A DNA stretch of 54,094 bases from Beijerinckiaceae bacterium (GCA_019745195.1 JAIETL010000018.1:1-54094), one strand, 5' to 3'. Positions 33,905-42,537 are shown, counted from the stretch's first letter. Translations and numbers: made by a program. Notes: a model not told the origin generated them from the letters alone.

Positions 33905-33950
33905 TCGAAATGGCCGGAACGTCTGCCCCGGCTCTTGCGCCTGTGCGTGT

Positions 33951-34424
33951 TCAGGCCGTGCGCTCGATGTAGCGCGCGGTCGCGTCTTCCGTGAGCCTGG
34001 CGCGTTCCGCGATCTCTCGCGAATAGCGCCGCAGTTTCAGGGTGGCCTCGTCGGGCAGGGTCTGCACGGTTTCGCCGGTCTCGACGTTGGTCTTCTGCAG
34101 CACCACTGTGCGCGTCGGCGGGTCGATCACCAGCCGCCGCTCGATCACGTCCTGCAGCGAGGTTGCGCGGAACTCGCTCTCGCGGCGGGCCTGGTCCTGC
34201 CGGCGGTCCGTCTCGATGCGCTTGTCCTGGGCATCCTGCTGGAGATCGCGCTGGTCGCGCTGCCCGATATCGACGCGGACCGCATCGCCGGCCTGCGCCG
34301 ACTGGACGGTCTTTTCGGGGCTGAGATCGACCGCGACGCCGCCGACCGTCGCGAGGACATCCGAGCGGGGGACGACGAGGTTGTTGCCCAGCGGGATCAG
34401 TTTCGATGCGTTGCCAAAGTCCAT
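33951..34424 (-). CDS. FlaG-like flagellar region protein of unknown function
   Basis: A 157-residue hydrophilic protein without signal peptide. The middle is rich in charged residues (IGQRDQRDLQQDAQDKRIETDRRQDQARRE), probably helical. The C-terminal half contains VIDPPTRTVVLQKTNVETGETVQTLPDEATLKLRRYSREIAER, which resembles the FlaG-type pattern VVD-x-x-TGEVVRQIP-x-E. FlaG proteins affect filament length. It has its own leader and terminator between the flagellins and flgN. The homology is limited, so the flagellar role rests mainly on position. Confidence 0.5.
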   Translation of the reverse strand: MDFGNASKLIPLGNNLVVPRSDVLATVGGVAVDLSPEKTVQSAQAGDAVRVDIGQRDQRDLQQDAQDKRIETDRRQDQARRESEFRATSLQDVIERRLVIDPPTRTVVLQKTNVETGETVQTLPDEATLKLRRYSREIAERARLTEDATARYIERTA

Positions 34425-34581
34425 GTCTCACTCCTTCTGGAGCGTGGACCGGCGGCGCGTGCCGCCCGGTCGCGATGATGGCGGACGGAATGCGCCCGCC
34501 TTAGCCAGCGACCATGACAGCAAAGGTTGAATCTGACGTAAGGGAATTAGGTAAATATTGACGGATGCGTCGGGAGCGCAC

Positions 34582-35070
34582 TCAGAGGTTGCGCGAGATC
34601 ACCAGCGGGCCGGCATTGGGGCGAGCGAACGCGCCGGCTCCCACCGTCGCAGTCGGCCCATAGCCCGGCGCGCGCATCGCCTTGTTGGCGTCGGCGGCGA
34701 GGTCGCGCACGATCGATTCCGAGACGGCGCGCGCTGTCGCCAGCACCATCTGGTTGGTCTCGATCAGCGTCTGAAAGGCGCCGTGCTCGGCCTTGAGCCG
34801 GCGCACCTGCTCGGGCGCGAAACGCGCCAGCGCCACCGCGTTGAGCTTCACCTGCTCGACGCCGCGCATATAGATGCCTGCGAGTTCGGTCTTGCGCGGC
34901 TCGCGATCCATGGCCTCCTTGAGCTTGCCGGCGCGCAGCAGCGCGGTTTCCTCGCCCACGACATGGGAGAGGCCGCCCAAGGCTTCGATCACCGCCTCGA
35001 CCAGCGCCCTCGCATCGAGCGGGCCGGAGATGCGCGGACGTTCGTCGAGAACGCGCCTAGCGACCGACAT
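34582..35070 (-). CDS. flgN: FlgN-like flagellar export chaperone
   Basis: A 162-residue helical protein: ALVEAVIEALGGLSHVVGEETALLRAGKLKEAMDREPRKTELAGIYMRGVEQVK is the FlgN-type long helix with the EETALLRAG element, followed by FQTLIETNQMVLATARAVSESIVRDLAADANK. FlgN keeps FlgK and FlgL soluble and delivers them to the export apparatus; both substrates are encoded 5-8 kb away. The ATG at 35070 overlaps the end of flgJ by 14 bp. It is the last gene of flgI-flgJ-flgN. Confidence 0.75.
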   Translation of the reverse strand: MSVARRVLDERPRISGPLDARALVEAVIEALGGLSHVVGEETALLRAGKLKEAMDREPRKTELAGIYMRGVEQVKLNAVALARFAPEQVRRLKAEHGAFQTLIETNQMVLATARAVSESIVRDLAADANKAMRAPGYGPTATVGAGAFARPNAGPLVISRNL

Positions 35071-35434
35071 TCTGCGCTCCGGAAATGGCCGCCTGCGGCG
35101 CTGACTGCTCCTGCACACGGATCAGATCGCGAAAAATCTGGTCGGAGAGCCCGATGCCGCCTGCCTTCTGGATCTGCTTGGCATATTGCTGCGTGAGCTG
35201 CGACTTGAAGATGCCGCCGCCGGTCCCGTTCTCACCCAGCGGGCCTTCCGCACCCTCGGGCGTCGCGAAGAGGCGCTCGGTCACCTGCTCGAGGAACACC
35301 GTTTCGAAGTCGTCGGCCTGCTTCTTCGCCTTTGCCTTGGCGGGGTCGAGCAGCGCGTTCTTTACGCCGTCGAGAATGTTGCCGGCCGCGTTGATCGCGA
35401 GCTTGGCTGCGGGGAGGGCAAGGGTCGCGCTCAT
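35057..35434 (-). CDS. flgJ: Flagellar rod-binding protein (FlgJ N-terminal type)
   Basis: A 125-residue protein corresponding to the N-terminal rod-binding half of FlgJ: KKQADDFETVFLEQVTERLFATPEGAEGPLGENGTGGGIFKSQLTQQYAKQIQKAGGIGLSDQIFRDLIRVQE. The muramidase half of enteric FlgJ is missing, as is normal in alphaproteobacteria. The ATG shares its A with the flgI stop codon (TGATG), and its 3' end overlaps flgN. It acts in the periplasm as the rod cap or scaffold. Confidence 0.9.
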   Translation of the reverse strand: MSATLALPAAKLAINAAGNILDGVKNALLDPAKAKAKKQADDFETVFLEQVTERLFATPEGAEGPLGENGTGGGIFKSQLTQQYAKQIQKAGGIGLSDQIFRDLIRVQEQSAPQAAISGAQNVGR

Positions 35435-36579
35435 CACATCACCTCGATTTCGGCCTGCAGCGCGCCGGCTGTCTTGATGGCCTGGAGAATGGAGATCAGG
35501 TCGCGCGGGCCGATGCCCAGCGCATTCAGCCCGTCGACGAGTTCCGCCAGCGTCACGCTCTCGCGGACCAAAGCGAGCTTGTTGCCGCCTTCGGTATCGA
35601 CCTTGACGTTCGAGCGCGGCGTCACGACCGTCTGGCCGCGCGACAGCGGATTGGGCTGGCTGACCTGCGGCTGCTCGGTGATCGTCACCGTCAGGTTGCC
35701 CTGCGCGACCGCGACGGTCGAAACACGGACGTCCTTGCCCATGACGATGATGCCGGAGCGCTCGTCGATGACGATGCGGGCGAGCTGGTCGGGCTCGATC
35801 CTTAGTTGCTCGATATCGGTCAGCATCCGGATCATGTTGCCCTGGAAGCGCTGCGGGATCTGAAGCACCACCGTCGATGGGTCGGTCGGTTCGGCGGCAT
35901 CGCCGCCAAGGAAATCGTTGATGGCGGCGGCCATGCGGCGGGCCGTCGTCAGGTCCGGGTTGCGCAGTGAGAGCCGCAGCGTCTTCAGCTTGTTCAGGGC
36001 GAAGTCGATTTCGCGCTCGACAAGGCCGCCATTGGCGATGCGCCCGACAGTGGGCACGCCGCGCGTGATCTTGGAGGCCTCGCCCTCGGCCGAAAAACCG
36101 GCGATGGCGACCGGGCCCTGCGAGACGGCATAGACCTCGCCGTCCGCGCCGAGCAGCGGCGTCGCCAGGAGCGTGCCGCCCTGCAGCGATTTGGCGTCGC
36201 CCAGCGCCGAGACCGTGACGTCGAGCCTTGTGCCTTGCGTGGCGAAGGGCGGCAGGTTCGCCGTCACCATCACGGCCGCGACATTGGCGGTGCGCATGTT
36301 GGCGCCGCGCGTGTTGACGCCGAGCCGCTCCAGCATCGCCGTCAGCGACTGCCTGGTGAACGGCGCGTTGTTCAGCGTGTCGCCGGTGCCGTTGAGGCCG
36401 ACGACGATGCCGTAGCCGAGGATCTGGTTGGCGCGCACGCCCTCGACCGCCGCGAGATCCTTGATCCGCGACAGCGCGTGGACCGGACCGGCGACGAAGG
36501 CCAGTCCGAGCGCCAGGCAAAGCGTGATCAGCCGCGGCAGGCGCGTCGTCAAAAGGGGCAGGGCAGGCAGGCGGGACAT
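35434..36579 (-). CDS. flgI: Flagellar P-ring protein FlgI
   Basis: A 381-residue periplasmic P-ring subunit. A cleavable signal (LPRLITLCLALGLAFVAGPVHA) is followed by SRIKDLAAVEGVRANQILGYGIVVGLNGTGD, the strongly conserved FlgI start, then ANVAAVMVTANLPPFATQGTRLDVTVSALGDAKSLQGGTLL and RNPDLTTARRMAAAIN. It is the first gene of flgI-flgJ-flgN. The leader carries an excellent sigma-54 element and, about 95 bp further up, an ftr-like palindrome shared with the divergent fliX. Confidence 0.96.
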   Translation of the reverse strand: MSRLPALPLLTTRLPRLITLCLALGLAFVAGPVHALSRIKDLAAVEGVRANQILGYGIVVGLNGTGDTLNNAPFTRQSLTAMLERLGVNTRGANMRTANVAAVMVTANLPPFATQGTRLDVTVSALGDAKSLQGGTLLATPLLGADGEVYAVSQGPVAIAGFSAEGEASKITRGVPTVGRIANGGLVEREIDFALNKLKTLRLSLRNPDLTTARRMAAAINDFLGGDAAEPTDPSTVVLQIPQRFQGNMIRMLTDIEQLRIEPDQLARIVIDERSGIIVMGKDVRVSTVAVAQGNLTVTITEQPQVSQPNPLSRGQTVVTPRSNVKVDTEGGNKLALVRESVTLAELVDGLNALGIGPRDLISILQAIKTAGALQAEIEVM

Positions 36580-36619
36580 GAAGCATACCGGCTGGAGAAA
36601 AGCGTTCCAGCGACTGCCT

Positions 36620-36635
36620 TGCGATCCCCGTGCCA
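36620..36635 (-). promoter_or_regulatory. Strong sigma-54 promoter candidate for flgI-flgJ-flgN
   Basis: The reverse strand reads TGGCACGGGGATCGCA, one mismatch from TGGCACG-N4-TTGCA with GG and GC exactly 10 bp apart. The predicted start site is ~30 bp before the flgI ATG at 36579. This is the best sigma-54 match in the window. Confidence 0.75.
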
Positions 36636-36644
36636 GATCGCTCG

Positions 36645-36671
36645 CAATTGAAAATCTCTATTTTCCAATTG
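36645..36671. repeat. AT-rich palindrome between enhancer and promoter
   Basis: CAATTGAAAAT, spacer CTCT, ATTTTCCAATTG: an inverted repeat with a one-base difference, the most AT-rich stretch of the intergenic region. It lies between the -24 element (36635) and the ftr-like palindrome (36728), where a DNA-bending protein such as IHF would be expected, although the IHF consensus is not matched. Confidence 0.5.
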
Positions 36672-36727
36672 TTTGCGTTTGAGGTGCAGTCTGCCGGCTT
36701 GTGGAGAGACCCTGCCGAAGCTGCCGC

Positions 36728-36746
36728 CCCGGCAGTTTCTGCCGGG
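36728..36746. promoter_or_regulatory. ftr-like enhancer (putative FlbD site) between flgI and fliX
   Basis: CCCGGCAGTTTCTGCCGGG is a perfect 8-bp inverted repeat around TTT, differing from the flgE copy at 24921 by two bases. It lies 92 bp upstream of the flgI sigma-54 element and 73 bp before the fliX start. An alternative reading as a transcript hairpin is unlikely, as there is no T-run and no upstream gene. Confidence 0.65.
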
Positions 36747-36818
36747 TGGTTTACCGGCTGTTAACCATGCCGGCCCAAGCCTGAGCGTCAGGATGGGCCA
36801 GCTTTGGAGGAGGGCGTC

Positions 36819-37223
36819 ATGATCCGTATCGACCCGCGCGCTCCGATCGCCAATGCGGCGCAGGCCGGCCAGGCCAGGCGCACCGGGGCGGCCTTCGAGC
36901 TGCCGAAGAAGGAGCAGGCCGCGCCGGCGCGCACGAGTTCGCTCCACGCCTCGGCCCCGCTCGACACGCTGCTCGCCGTGCAGGCGCAGGAAGATCCGGC
37001 CGAGCGCAAGAAGCGGCAGGCAAAGCGCGGACATGACCTGCTCGACGGCCTCGACCGGCTCAAGGCCGCGCTCCTATCGGGTCGCGTCCAGATCGCCGAA
37101 CTGGAGCGCCTGAAGAGCATGCTGTCGTCGCGCCGCGAGATCACGGACGATCCGCGCCTCGACGAGGTGCTGGCGCATATCGAAGTGCGCGCGGCGGTGG
37201 AACTCGCCAAGCTGGGGCGATAG
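36819..37223 (+). CDS. fliX: Flagellar assembly regulator FliX
   Basis: A 134-residue protein matching FliX (FELPKKEQAAPARTSSLHASAPLDTLLAVQAQEDPAERKKRQAKRGHDLLDGLDRLKAALLSGRVQIAELERLKSMLSSRR). In Caulobacter FliX couples completion of the early basal body to the activity of FlbD, the sigma-54 activator of late flagellar genes. ATG 36819 follows TGGAGGAGGG. It diverges from flgI over a region with the ftr-like palindrome, the sigma-54 element and an AT-rich palindrome. Its presence is the main genetic hint that a FlbD system operates here. Confidence 0.9.
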   Translation: MIRIDPRAPIANAAQAGQARRTGAAFELPKKEQAAPARTSSLHASAPLDTLLAVQAQEDPAERKKRQAKRGHDLLDGLDRLKAALLSGRVQIAELERLKSMLSSRREITDDPRLDEVLAHIEVRAAVELAKLGR

Positions 37224-37238
37224 TGCTGCGCCCGCTGC

Positions 37239-38237
37239 CTATTCGATCACGGAACCTGCCGCCTCGATCACCGGCTTCCAGCGGGTGATTTCGCCGACGA
37301 GCTTGGTCCTCAGAGCGTCTGGCGTCGCGGCGTCCGGGCTGGCCGCCACGCCGCCGAGATCGGCGAACCGCGTCGTCACGACAGGCGCCATCAGCGCCAT
37401 GCGCAGAGCATCGGCCAGTCGCTCGACCAGCGCCGGTGGCGTGCCTTTGGGCGCATAGAGCCCGTGCCAGACCGAAATCTCGACGCCGGGCAGCCCCGTT
37501 TCCGCCAGCGTCGGCACTGCGGGCAGGGTGGAGAGCCGCTCCTTCGTCGTCAGGCCAAAGGCCTTCACCGCGCCGGCATTAATCTGGCTCGTCGTGTTGG
37601 TGGTCTGGTCGCAGAGCAGATCGACACGCTTGCCGACGACGTCGTTCAGGGCGGCGGCCGTGCCGGTGTATGGCACCGAGACGATCGGCTGTTGCAGGGC
37701 GGTCATGAGCAGCAGAGAGCATAACTGCGACGAGGCGCCGACGCCGGCATGCGCGATCGATACCTTTCCCGGATTGGCGCGAACATAGTCGGCGAGCCCG
37801 GCAGCATCCGCGACGGGGATGTCGGGCCGGCCGATCAGCGTCATCGGCACATCGACGACAAGCCCAATGGGAGCGAAGTCATCGACCGGCTGATAGGGCA
37901 GGCGGCGATAGAGCGTCGCCGATGAGGCGTGGCCGATATTGCTCAGCAGGATCGTATGACCGTCGGGCGCGGCGCGCGCGACGCGGGCCGCGCCCGTGGT
38001 GCCGCCAGCCCCGGCGACGTTCTCGACGACGACCTGCTGTCCGAGCTTGCGGCTCATTTCCATCGCGATCAGTCGACCGACCAGATCGGTCGGACCGCCG
38101 GCAGCGAAAGGCACAACCAGACTGATTGGCCGGGTCGACAGTGATGGCGCCTGCGCGTCCGCGGGTCCGGCAAGCCCGAGACAGATCGCGAAAGCGGCGA
38201 CCGTCGCGAGCATGCATCGAGATGCAGCCCAAGCCAT
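37239..38237 (-). CDS. Tripartite tricarboxylate transporter substrate-binding protein (Bug family)
   Basis: A 332-residue periplasmic binding protein. A signal peptide (MLATVAAFAICLGLAGPADA) is followed by ISLVVPFAAGGPTDLVGRLIAMEMSRKLGQQVVVENVAGAGGTTGAARVARAAPDGHTILL, the Bug family signature. The TctA/TctB membrane partners are not adjacent, which is common for Bug proteins. ATG 38237 has GAGGGAGGG upstream. It is downstream of the cupin dioxygenase gene on the same strand (106 bp), so it may bring in an aromatic or carboxylate substrate for that enzyme. Confidence 0.9.
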   Translation of the reverse strand: MAWAASRCMLATVAAFAICLGLAGPADAQAPSLSTRPISLVVPFAAGGPTDLVGRLIAMEMSRKLGQQVVVENVAGAGGTTGAARVARAAPDGHTILLSNIGHASSATLYRRLPYQPVDDFAPIGLVVDVPMTLIGRPDIPVADAAGLADYVRANPGKVSIAHAGVGASSQLCSLLLMTALQQPIVSVPYTGTAAALNDVVGKRVDLLCDQTTNTTSQINAGAVKAFGLTTKERLSTLPAVPTLAETGLPGVEISVWHGLYAPKGTPPALVERLADALRMALMAPVVTTRFADLGGVAASPDAATPDALRTKLVGEITRWKPVIEAAGSVIE

Positions 38238-38343
38238 GACCAAACCCTCCCTCGCCGTGAAGAATGATGCGAAAGCTGGGCCCGAAATACGACGTTTGGG
38301 CCTCTTTACGCGTCAATTTTCCGTGAGAACGGCAGTCGCGGGC

Positions 38344-38889
38344 CTACCGGATGAACTGGTCGGCAAACTCCGCTCCGAGCCCGTTGGCGGCGTAATGCGC
38401 CCGGCATTTGTCCAGCCGCGTGAAGACGTCGTCATAGCCGAGGCATTTGCCGTCGGGATCGACGTAGATCATCGCTCCGTTGACCTGGAACATCGTGATC
38501 ATCTCCTCAACGTCGGGATCGACGACGAGCGTATGCGTTTCGCCGGGGGCCTCGTAGACATAGGAGCCTTGGGTCGCGACCCAGTCGTGCTCGAGATAGC
38601 GCCATGTCCCTTTGAGAACATAGCCGTGAACCGGCTGGGGATGGCGATGGCGCGAGAGCACGCCGGCGCGGCGCACGCGCAGCAGGTTCATCCAATAGCC
38701 GCGCGTGACGCTCAGACAGAGCGGTCGGAACCAGACATTGTCGTCGACCGGAACCCAGACGCGCTCGTCCTGCGGGATCACGTCATGGACGATCAGTTCA
38801 GGCGGCGAATCCTTGGGTTGAGGATGGCGGTAGGGCGTCCAGCGCTCGGCGTCGCTTGCGGCGACCGGGATGGGGCTGACCTTGTTCAT
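38344..38889 (-). CDS. Cupin protein of the 2,4'-dihydroxyacetophenone dioxygenase family
   Basis: A 181-residue single-domain cupin. The metal site appears as SRHRHPQPVHGYVLKGTWRYLEHDW (two spaced histidines plus a third) and the second motif as YEAPGETHTLVVD. The shape and length resemble 2,4'-dihydroxyacetophenone dioxygenases, iron enzymes that cleave a C-C bond next to a ketone, and related acetylacetone dioxygenases. Substrate specificity cannot be assigned. ATG 38889 has AGGGAGGAAC upstream, a strong site. It is probably first in a transcript with the Bug protein; a long palindromic repeat separates it from the SDR. Confidence 0.75.
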   Translation of the reverse strand: MNKVSPIPVAASDAERWTPYRHPQPKDSPPELIVHDVIPQDERVWVPVDDNVWFRPLCLSVTRGYWMNLLRVRRAGVLSRHRHPQPVHGYVLKGTWRYLEHDWVATQGSYVYEAPGETHTLVVDPDVEEMITMFQVNGAMIYVDPDGKCLGYDDVFTRLDKCRAHYAANGLGAEFADQFIR

Positions 38890-38925
38890 GACGTTCCTCC
38901 CTGACTTTTTCGAGCTCAACCTTAT

Positions 38926-39011
38926 CCGTCATTGCGAGCGGAGCGAAGCAATCCAGGGGGACGGCGATTTGCGCCGAGCGCTGGATTGCTTCGCTGCGCT
39001 CGCAATGACGG
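38926..39011. repeat. Long palindromic intergenic repeat (REP-like)
   Basis: Two 31-bp arms pair at 30 of 31 positions around a 24-bp centre. The outer arm begins CCGTCATTGCGAGCG and ends CGCTCGCAATGACGG; the inner part is AGCGAAGCAATCCAG. This is recognisably the dispersed CGTCATTGCGAGC-type repeat seen in many alphaproteobacterial genomes. It lies between the SDR and cupin genes and would form a strong hairpin in either transcript. Confidence 0.85.
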
Positions 39012-39083
39012 CTGAACGATGTGATTCAAGCGCTTCGCAAGTTGATTCTGAAAGCTGCGTGAAGTTCCTGAAGTTGTTGACCT

Positions 39084-39818
39084 TCACACCGCCAGATAGC
39101 CGCCGTCGACCGGCAGGATCGCGCCCGTGACGAAGGCCGCCGCGTCCGAGAGCAGGAAGGCGATGGCGCCGCCGACATCGGCGGGCTCGCCCCAGCGGTT
39201 CATCGGCGTGCGCGCCAGGATCGGCGCCGAGCGGACGGCGTCCTCGACCAGCGGACGCGTCAGTTCGGTCGCGATCCAGCCCGGCGCGACGGCGTTGACG
39301 CGGATGCCATCGCCGGCCCAGGCGGCGGCGAGCGATTTGGTGAGTTGGCCTATCGCGCCCTTGGACGCCGCATAGCCCGGCGCGAAGGCCGAGCCGTGGA
39401 AGGTCAGCATCGAGGCGATGTTGACGATCGCGCCGCCGTTCTGGCCATGCCCCTTCGACGCCAGTCGCTCCTTCGCGGCAAGGCACATCCGCATCGTGCC
39501 GCTCAGGTTGACCTCGATCGTCAGGCGGAAGGCGTCGATCTCGAATTCCTTGCCGTTGCGCTGGATCATGCCGGCGCAATTCACCAGCGCGTCGAGGCGC
39601 GGGCAGGCGGTGACCAGCGCCGCGACCTGCGCGTCGCTGGTGACGTCGAGGCGGGCGTGCCGGATGGCCGGATGGGGCGGGGCGGCCGCGACCTCCTCGT
39701 CGGTGAGCCCGGTGGCGAGAACCTCATGGCCGGCCTGGGCGAGCGCCAGCGCCGCGCCCGCGCCGATCCCGCGCGTGCCGCCGGTGACGAGGGCGAATTT
39801 GGGTGAGGAGCCTGTCAT
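39084..39818 (-). CDS. SDR-family oxidoreductase
   Basis: A 244-residue classical short-chain dehydrogenase: nucleotide loop TGGTRGIG (residues ~13-20), LVNCAG (~77-82), IVNIASM and the catalytic tyrosine and lysine in GYAASKGAIG (~145-155), and GAILPVDGGYLAV at the end. It reduces or oxidises a carbonyl/alcohol with NAD(P)H. ATG 39818 is preferred over an upstream extension without homology. It lies upstream of the cupin and Bug genes on the same strand, with the long repeat between, and may be part of the same pathway. Confidence 0.88.
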   Translation of the reverse strand: MTGSSPKFALVTGGTRGIGAGAALALAQAGHEVLATGLTDEEVAAAPPHPAIRHARLDVTSDAQVAALVTACPRLDALVNCAGMIQRNGKEFEIDAFRLTIEVNLSGTMRMCLAAKERLASKGHGQNGGAIVNIASMLTFHGSAFAPGYAASKGAIGQLTKSLAAAWAGDGIRVNAVAPGWIATELTRPLVEDAVRSAPILARTPMNRWGEPADVGGAIAFLLSDAAAFVTGAILPVDGGYLAV

Positions 39819-39957
39819 GCCCGCGAGACTAGGCCGTGTCCATCCGCTGTAAAGCACCACGTTGCGCGGGGACGCGCGCATCGAGCGCAACTCGTCGTCC
39901 TTGCCCAAAAGCCGCGCTTCCCCCGGCGCGTCGAACCCGCTAGGAGACGGGCAACCG

Positions 39958-39979
39958 CCTGCGGCGTGCTTGCCGCAGG
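39958..39979. other. Hairpin in the icd leader
   Basis: CCTGCGGC, loop GTGCTT, GCCGCAGG: a perfect 8-bp inverted repeat 43 bp before the icd start codon. No T-run follows. It may affect icd mRNA or bind a protein; I see no riboswitch-like structure around it. Confidence 0.35.
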
Positions 39980-40021
39980 CCGGAGCCGTTCCAGTCTGAC
40001 CAGCAGCAGGGGTCGTTTCAT

Positions 40022-41236
40022 ATGAACAAGATCAAGGTCGCCAACCCGGTCGTCGACATGGACGGCGACGAGATGACCCGCATCATCTGGCAGAAGATCA
40101 AGGACACGCTGATCTTCCCCTATCTCGACCTCGAACTCGACTATTTCGACCTCTCGGTCGAGAACCGAGACGCCACCGGCGACCAGGTCACCATCGACGC
40201 CGCCCACGCCACGAAGAAGCATGGCGTCGCCGTGAAATGCGCCACCATCACGCCCGATGAAGGCCGCGTGAAGGAATTCAACCTGAAGTCGATGTGGAAG
40301 TCGCCCAACGGCACGATCCGCAACATCCTCGGCGGCGTCATCTTCCGCGAGCCGATCATCTGCAAGAATGTTCCGCGCCTCGTGCCGGGCTGGACCCAGC
40401 CGATCGTGATCGGCCGCCACGCCTATGGCGACCAGTACCGCGCCACCGACTTCACCTTCCCCGGCAAGGGCACGCTGTCGATCAAGTTCGTCGGCGAGGA
40501 CGGCAAGGTGATCGAGAAGGAGGTCTTCAAGGCCCCGGAGGCCGGCGTCGCGATGGCGATGTACAATCTCGACGAGTCGATCCGCGATTTCGCGCGCGCC
40601 TCGCTGAACTACGGCCTGATCCGCAAGTATCCGGTCTATCTCTCGACCAAGAACACCATCCTCAAGGTCTATGACGGGCGCTTCAAGGATATCTTCGAGG
40701 AGATCTATCAGGCCGAGTTCAAGGCTCAGTTCGACAAGCTCGGCATCACCTATGAGCACCGCCTGATCGACGACATGGTCGCCTCCGCGATGAAGTGGTC
40801 GGGCGGCTATGTCTGGGCCTGCAAGAACTACGATGGCGACGTCCAGTCCGACACCGTGGCGCAGGGTTTTGGCTCGCTCGGGCTGATGACCTCGGTGCTG
40901 ATGACGCCGGACGGCAAGACCGTCGAGGCCGAGGCCGCGCACGGCACGGTGACGCGCCACTACCGCGAGCACCAGAAGGGCAAGGAGACCTCGACCAACT
41001 CGATCGCCTCGATCTTCGCCTGGACGCGCGGCCTGAGCCATCGCGCCAAGCTCGACGGCAACGACGAGCTGGCGACGTTCGCCACGCTGCTGGAGAAGGT
41101 CACTGTCGATACGGTTGAGTCCGGCTACATGACCAAGGATCTGGCCCTGCTGGTCGGCCCCGATCAGGGCTTCCTCTCGACCACCGGCTTCCTCGAAAAG
41201 GTCAGCGACAACATGCGCAAGGCGATGGCTGGCTGA
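40022..41236 (+). CDS. icd: NADP-dependent isocitrate dehydrogenase
   Basis: A 404-residue enzyme matching the eukaryote-like (type II) NADP-isocitrate dehydrogenases found in alphaproteobacteria: [34 protein letters not shown], the substrate region [11 protein letters not shown], and [13 protein letters not shown] near the NADP site. It converts isocitrate to 2-oxoglutarate in the TCA cycle. It has a 200-bp leader with a hairpin, an AGGGGT site before the ATG, and an intrinsic terminator after the stop. Confidence 0.97.
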   Translation: MNKIKVANPVVDMDGDEMTRIIWQKIKDTLIFPYLDLELDYFDLSVENRDATGDQVTIDAAHATKKHGVAVKCATITPDEGRVKEFNLKSMWKSPNGTIRNILGGVIFREPIICKNVPRLVPGWTQPIVIGRHAYGDQYRATDFTFPGKGTLSIKFVGEDGKVIEKEVFKAPEAGVAMAMYNLDESIRDFARASLNYGLIRKYPVYLSTKNTILKVYDGRFKDIFEEIYQAEFKAQFDKLGITYEHRLIDDMVASAMKWSGGYVWACKNYDGDVQSDTVAQGFGSLGLMTSVLMTPDGKTVEAEAAHGTVTRHYREHQKGKETSTNSIASIFAWTRGLSHRAKLDGNDELATFATLLEKVTVDTVESGYMTKDLALLVGPDQGFLSTTGFLEKVSDNMRKAMAG

Positions 41237-41263
41237 ACCTGGCGATCCCGCCCGCAACGAGCG

Positions 41264-41289
41264 AGCCCGGCCGTGAGGCCGGGCTTTTT
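41264..41289 (+). terminator. Intrinsic terminator of icd
   Basis: AGCCCGGCC, loop GTGA, GGCCGGGCTTTTT: a 9-bp GC-rich stem and five T, 28 bp after the icd stop codon. A textbook rho-independent terminator. Confidence 0.92.
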
Positions 41290-41348
41290 CGTTGAGGATC
41301 CCGTGGCTGGCGATCTCCTGACAATTCCTGACAGGAAGACTGCGATGA

Positions 41349-41363
41349 GAACAAAAAAAGAAC
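41349..41363 (+). promoter_or_regulatory. LexA SOS box of recA
   Basis: GAACAAAAAAAGAAC is a perfect match to the alphaproteobacterial LexA site GAAC-N7-GAAC, 89 bp before the recA start. A further GAAC lies at 41374. It would repress recA until DNA damage. Confidence 0.9.
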
Positions 41364-41451
41364 TTGATGGCAGGAACAAACCATGTCCATAGTTCGGGCC
41401 TCGGCGCGGATTTGAGATGTCCCCGCGCCCCTGCCATAAGGAGCGCGACCC

Positions 41452-42537
41452 GTGAATCAGGCGAATCTCAAGCTCGTGGAAGGCTCCTCGATGGACAAGG
41501 CCAAGGCGCTGGACGCGGCGCTCTCGCAGATCGAGCGTGCCTTCGGCAAGGGCTCGATCATGCGGCTGGGCAAGAACCAGCAGGCGATCGAGATCGAGAC
41601 GATTTCGACCGGTTCTCTCGGGCTCGACATCGCGCTTGGCGTCGGCGGCCTGCCGCGCGGCCGCGTCATCGAGATCTACGGGCCTGAATCCTCGGGCAAG
41701 ACGACTTTGGCGCTGCACACTATCGCGGAAGCCCAGAAGAAGGGCGGCGTCTGCGCCTTCGTCGACGCCGAACATGCGCTCGATCCGGTCTATGCCCGCA
41801 AGCTCGGCGTCAATCTCGACGACCTCCTGATCTCGCAGCCCGACACCGGCGAGCAGGCGCTGGAGATCACCGACACGCTGGTCCGCTCCGGCGCCATCGA
41901 CGTGCTGGTGGTCGATTCGGTCGCGGCGCTGACGCCGCGCGCCGAGATCGAGGGCGAGATGGGCGATGTCCAGCCCGGTCTGCAGGCCCGCCTGATGAGC
42001 CAGGCGCTGCGCAAGCTGACCGCCTCGATCTCGCGATCGAACTGCATGGTCATCTTCATCAACCAGATTCGCATGAAGATCGGCGTGATGTACGGCTCAC
42101 CCGAGACTACCACCGGCGGCAATGCGCTGAAATTCTACGCCTCGGTGCGTCTCGACATCCGCCGTATCTCCACGCTGAAGGACCGCGAGGAGGCGACCGG
42201 CAACCAGGTCCGCGTCAAGGTGGTCAAGAACAAGGTCGCGCCGCCCTTCAAGCAGGTCGAGTTCGACATCATGTTCGGCGAGGGCATCTCGAAGGTCGGC
42301 GAACTTGTCGACCTCGGCGTCAAGGCCGGCATGGTCGAGAAGTCGGGCGCGTGGTTCTCGTTCGACAGCCAGCGCCTCGGCCAGGGTCGCGAGAACGCCA
42401 AGGCCTTCCTCAAGGCGAACCCGGAGATGGCGGCGCGCATCGAGGCGACGATCCGCCAGAATTCCGGCCTCGTCGCCGAGCGCATCCTCGACCAGGCGAC
42501 GCCGACCGACGACGATCTCGACGAGGGCGAAGCCTGA
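41452..42537 (+). CDS. recA: Recombinase RecA
   Basis: A 361-residue RecA with the P-loop GPESSGKTT (~residue 77-85), the DNA-binding loops around [23 protein letters not shown] and [21 protein letters not shown], and an acidic C-terminal tail ([11 protein letters not shown]). It drives homologous recombination and triggers LexA self-cleavage. It starts at GTG 41452 after AAGGAG. The LexA box upstream and terminator downstream make it a single-gene unit. Confidence 0.98.
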   Translation: MNQANLKLVEGSSMDKAKALDAALSQIERAFGKGSIMRLGKNQQAIEIETISTGSLGLDIALGVGGLPRGRVIEIYGPESSGKTTLALHTIAEAQKKGGVCAFVDAEHALDPVYARKLGVNLDDLLISQPDTGEQALEITDTLVRSGAIDVLVVDSVAALTPRAEIEGEMGDVQPGLQARLMSQALRKLTASISRSNCMVIFINQIRMKIGVMYGSPETTTGGNALKFYASVRLDIRRISTLKDREEATGNQVRVKVVKNKVAPPFKQVEFDIMFGEGISKVGELVDLGVKAGMVEKSGAWFSFDSQRLGQGRENAKAFLKANPEMAARIEATIRQNSGLVAERILDQATPTDDDLDEGEA

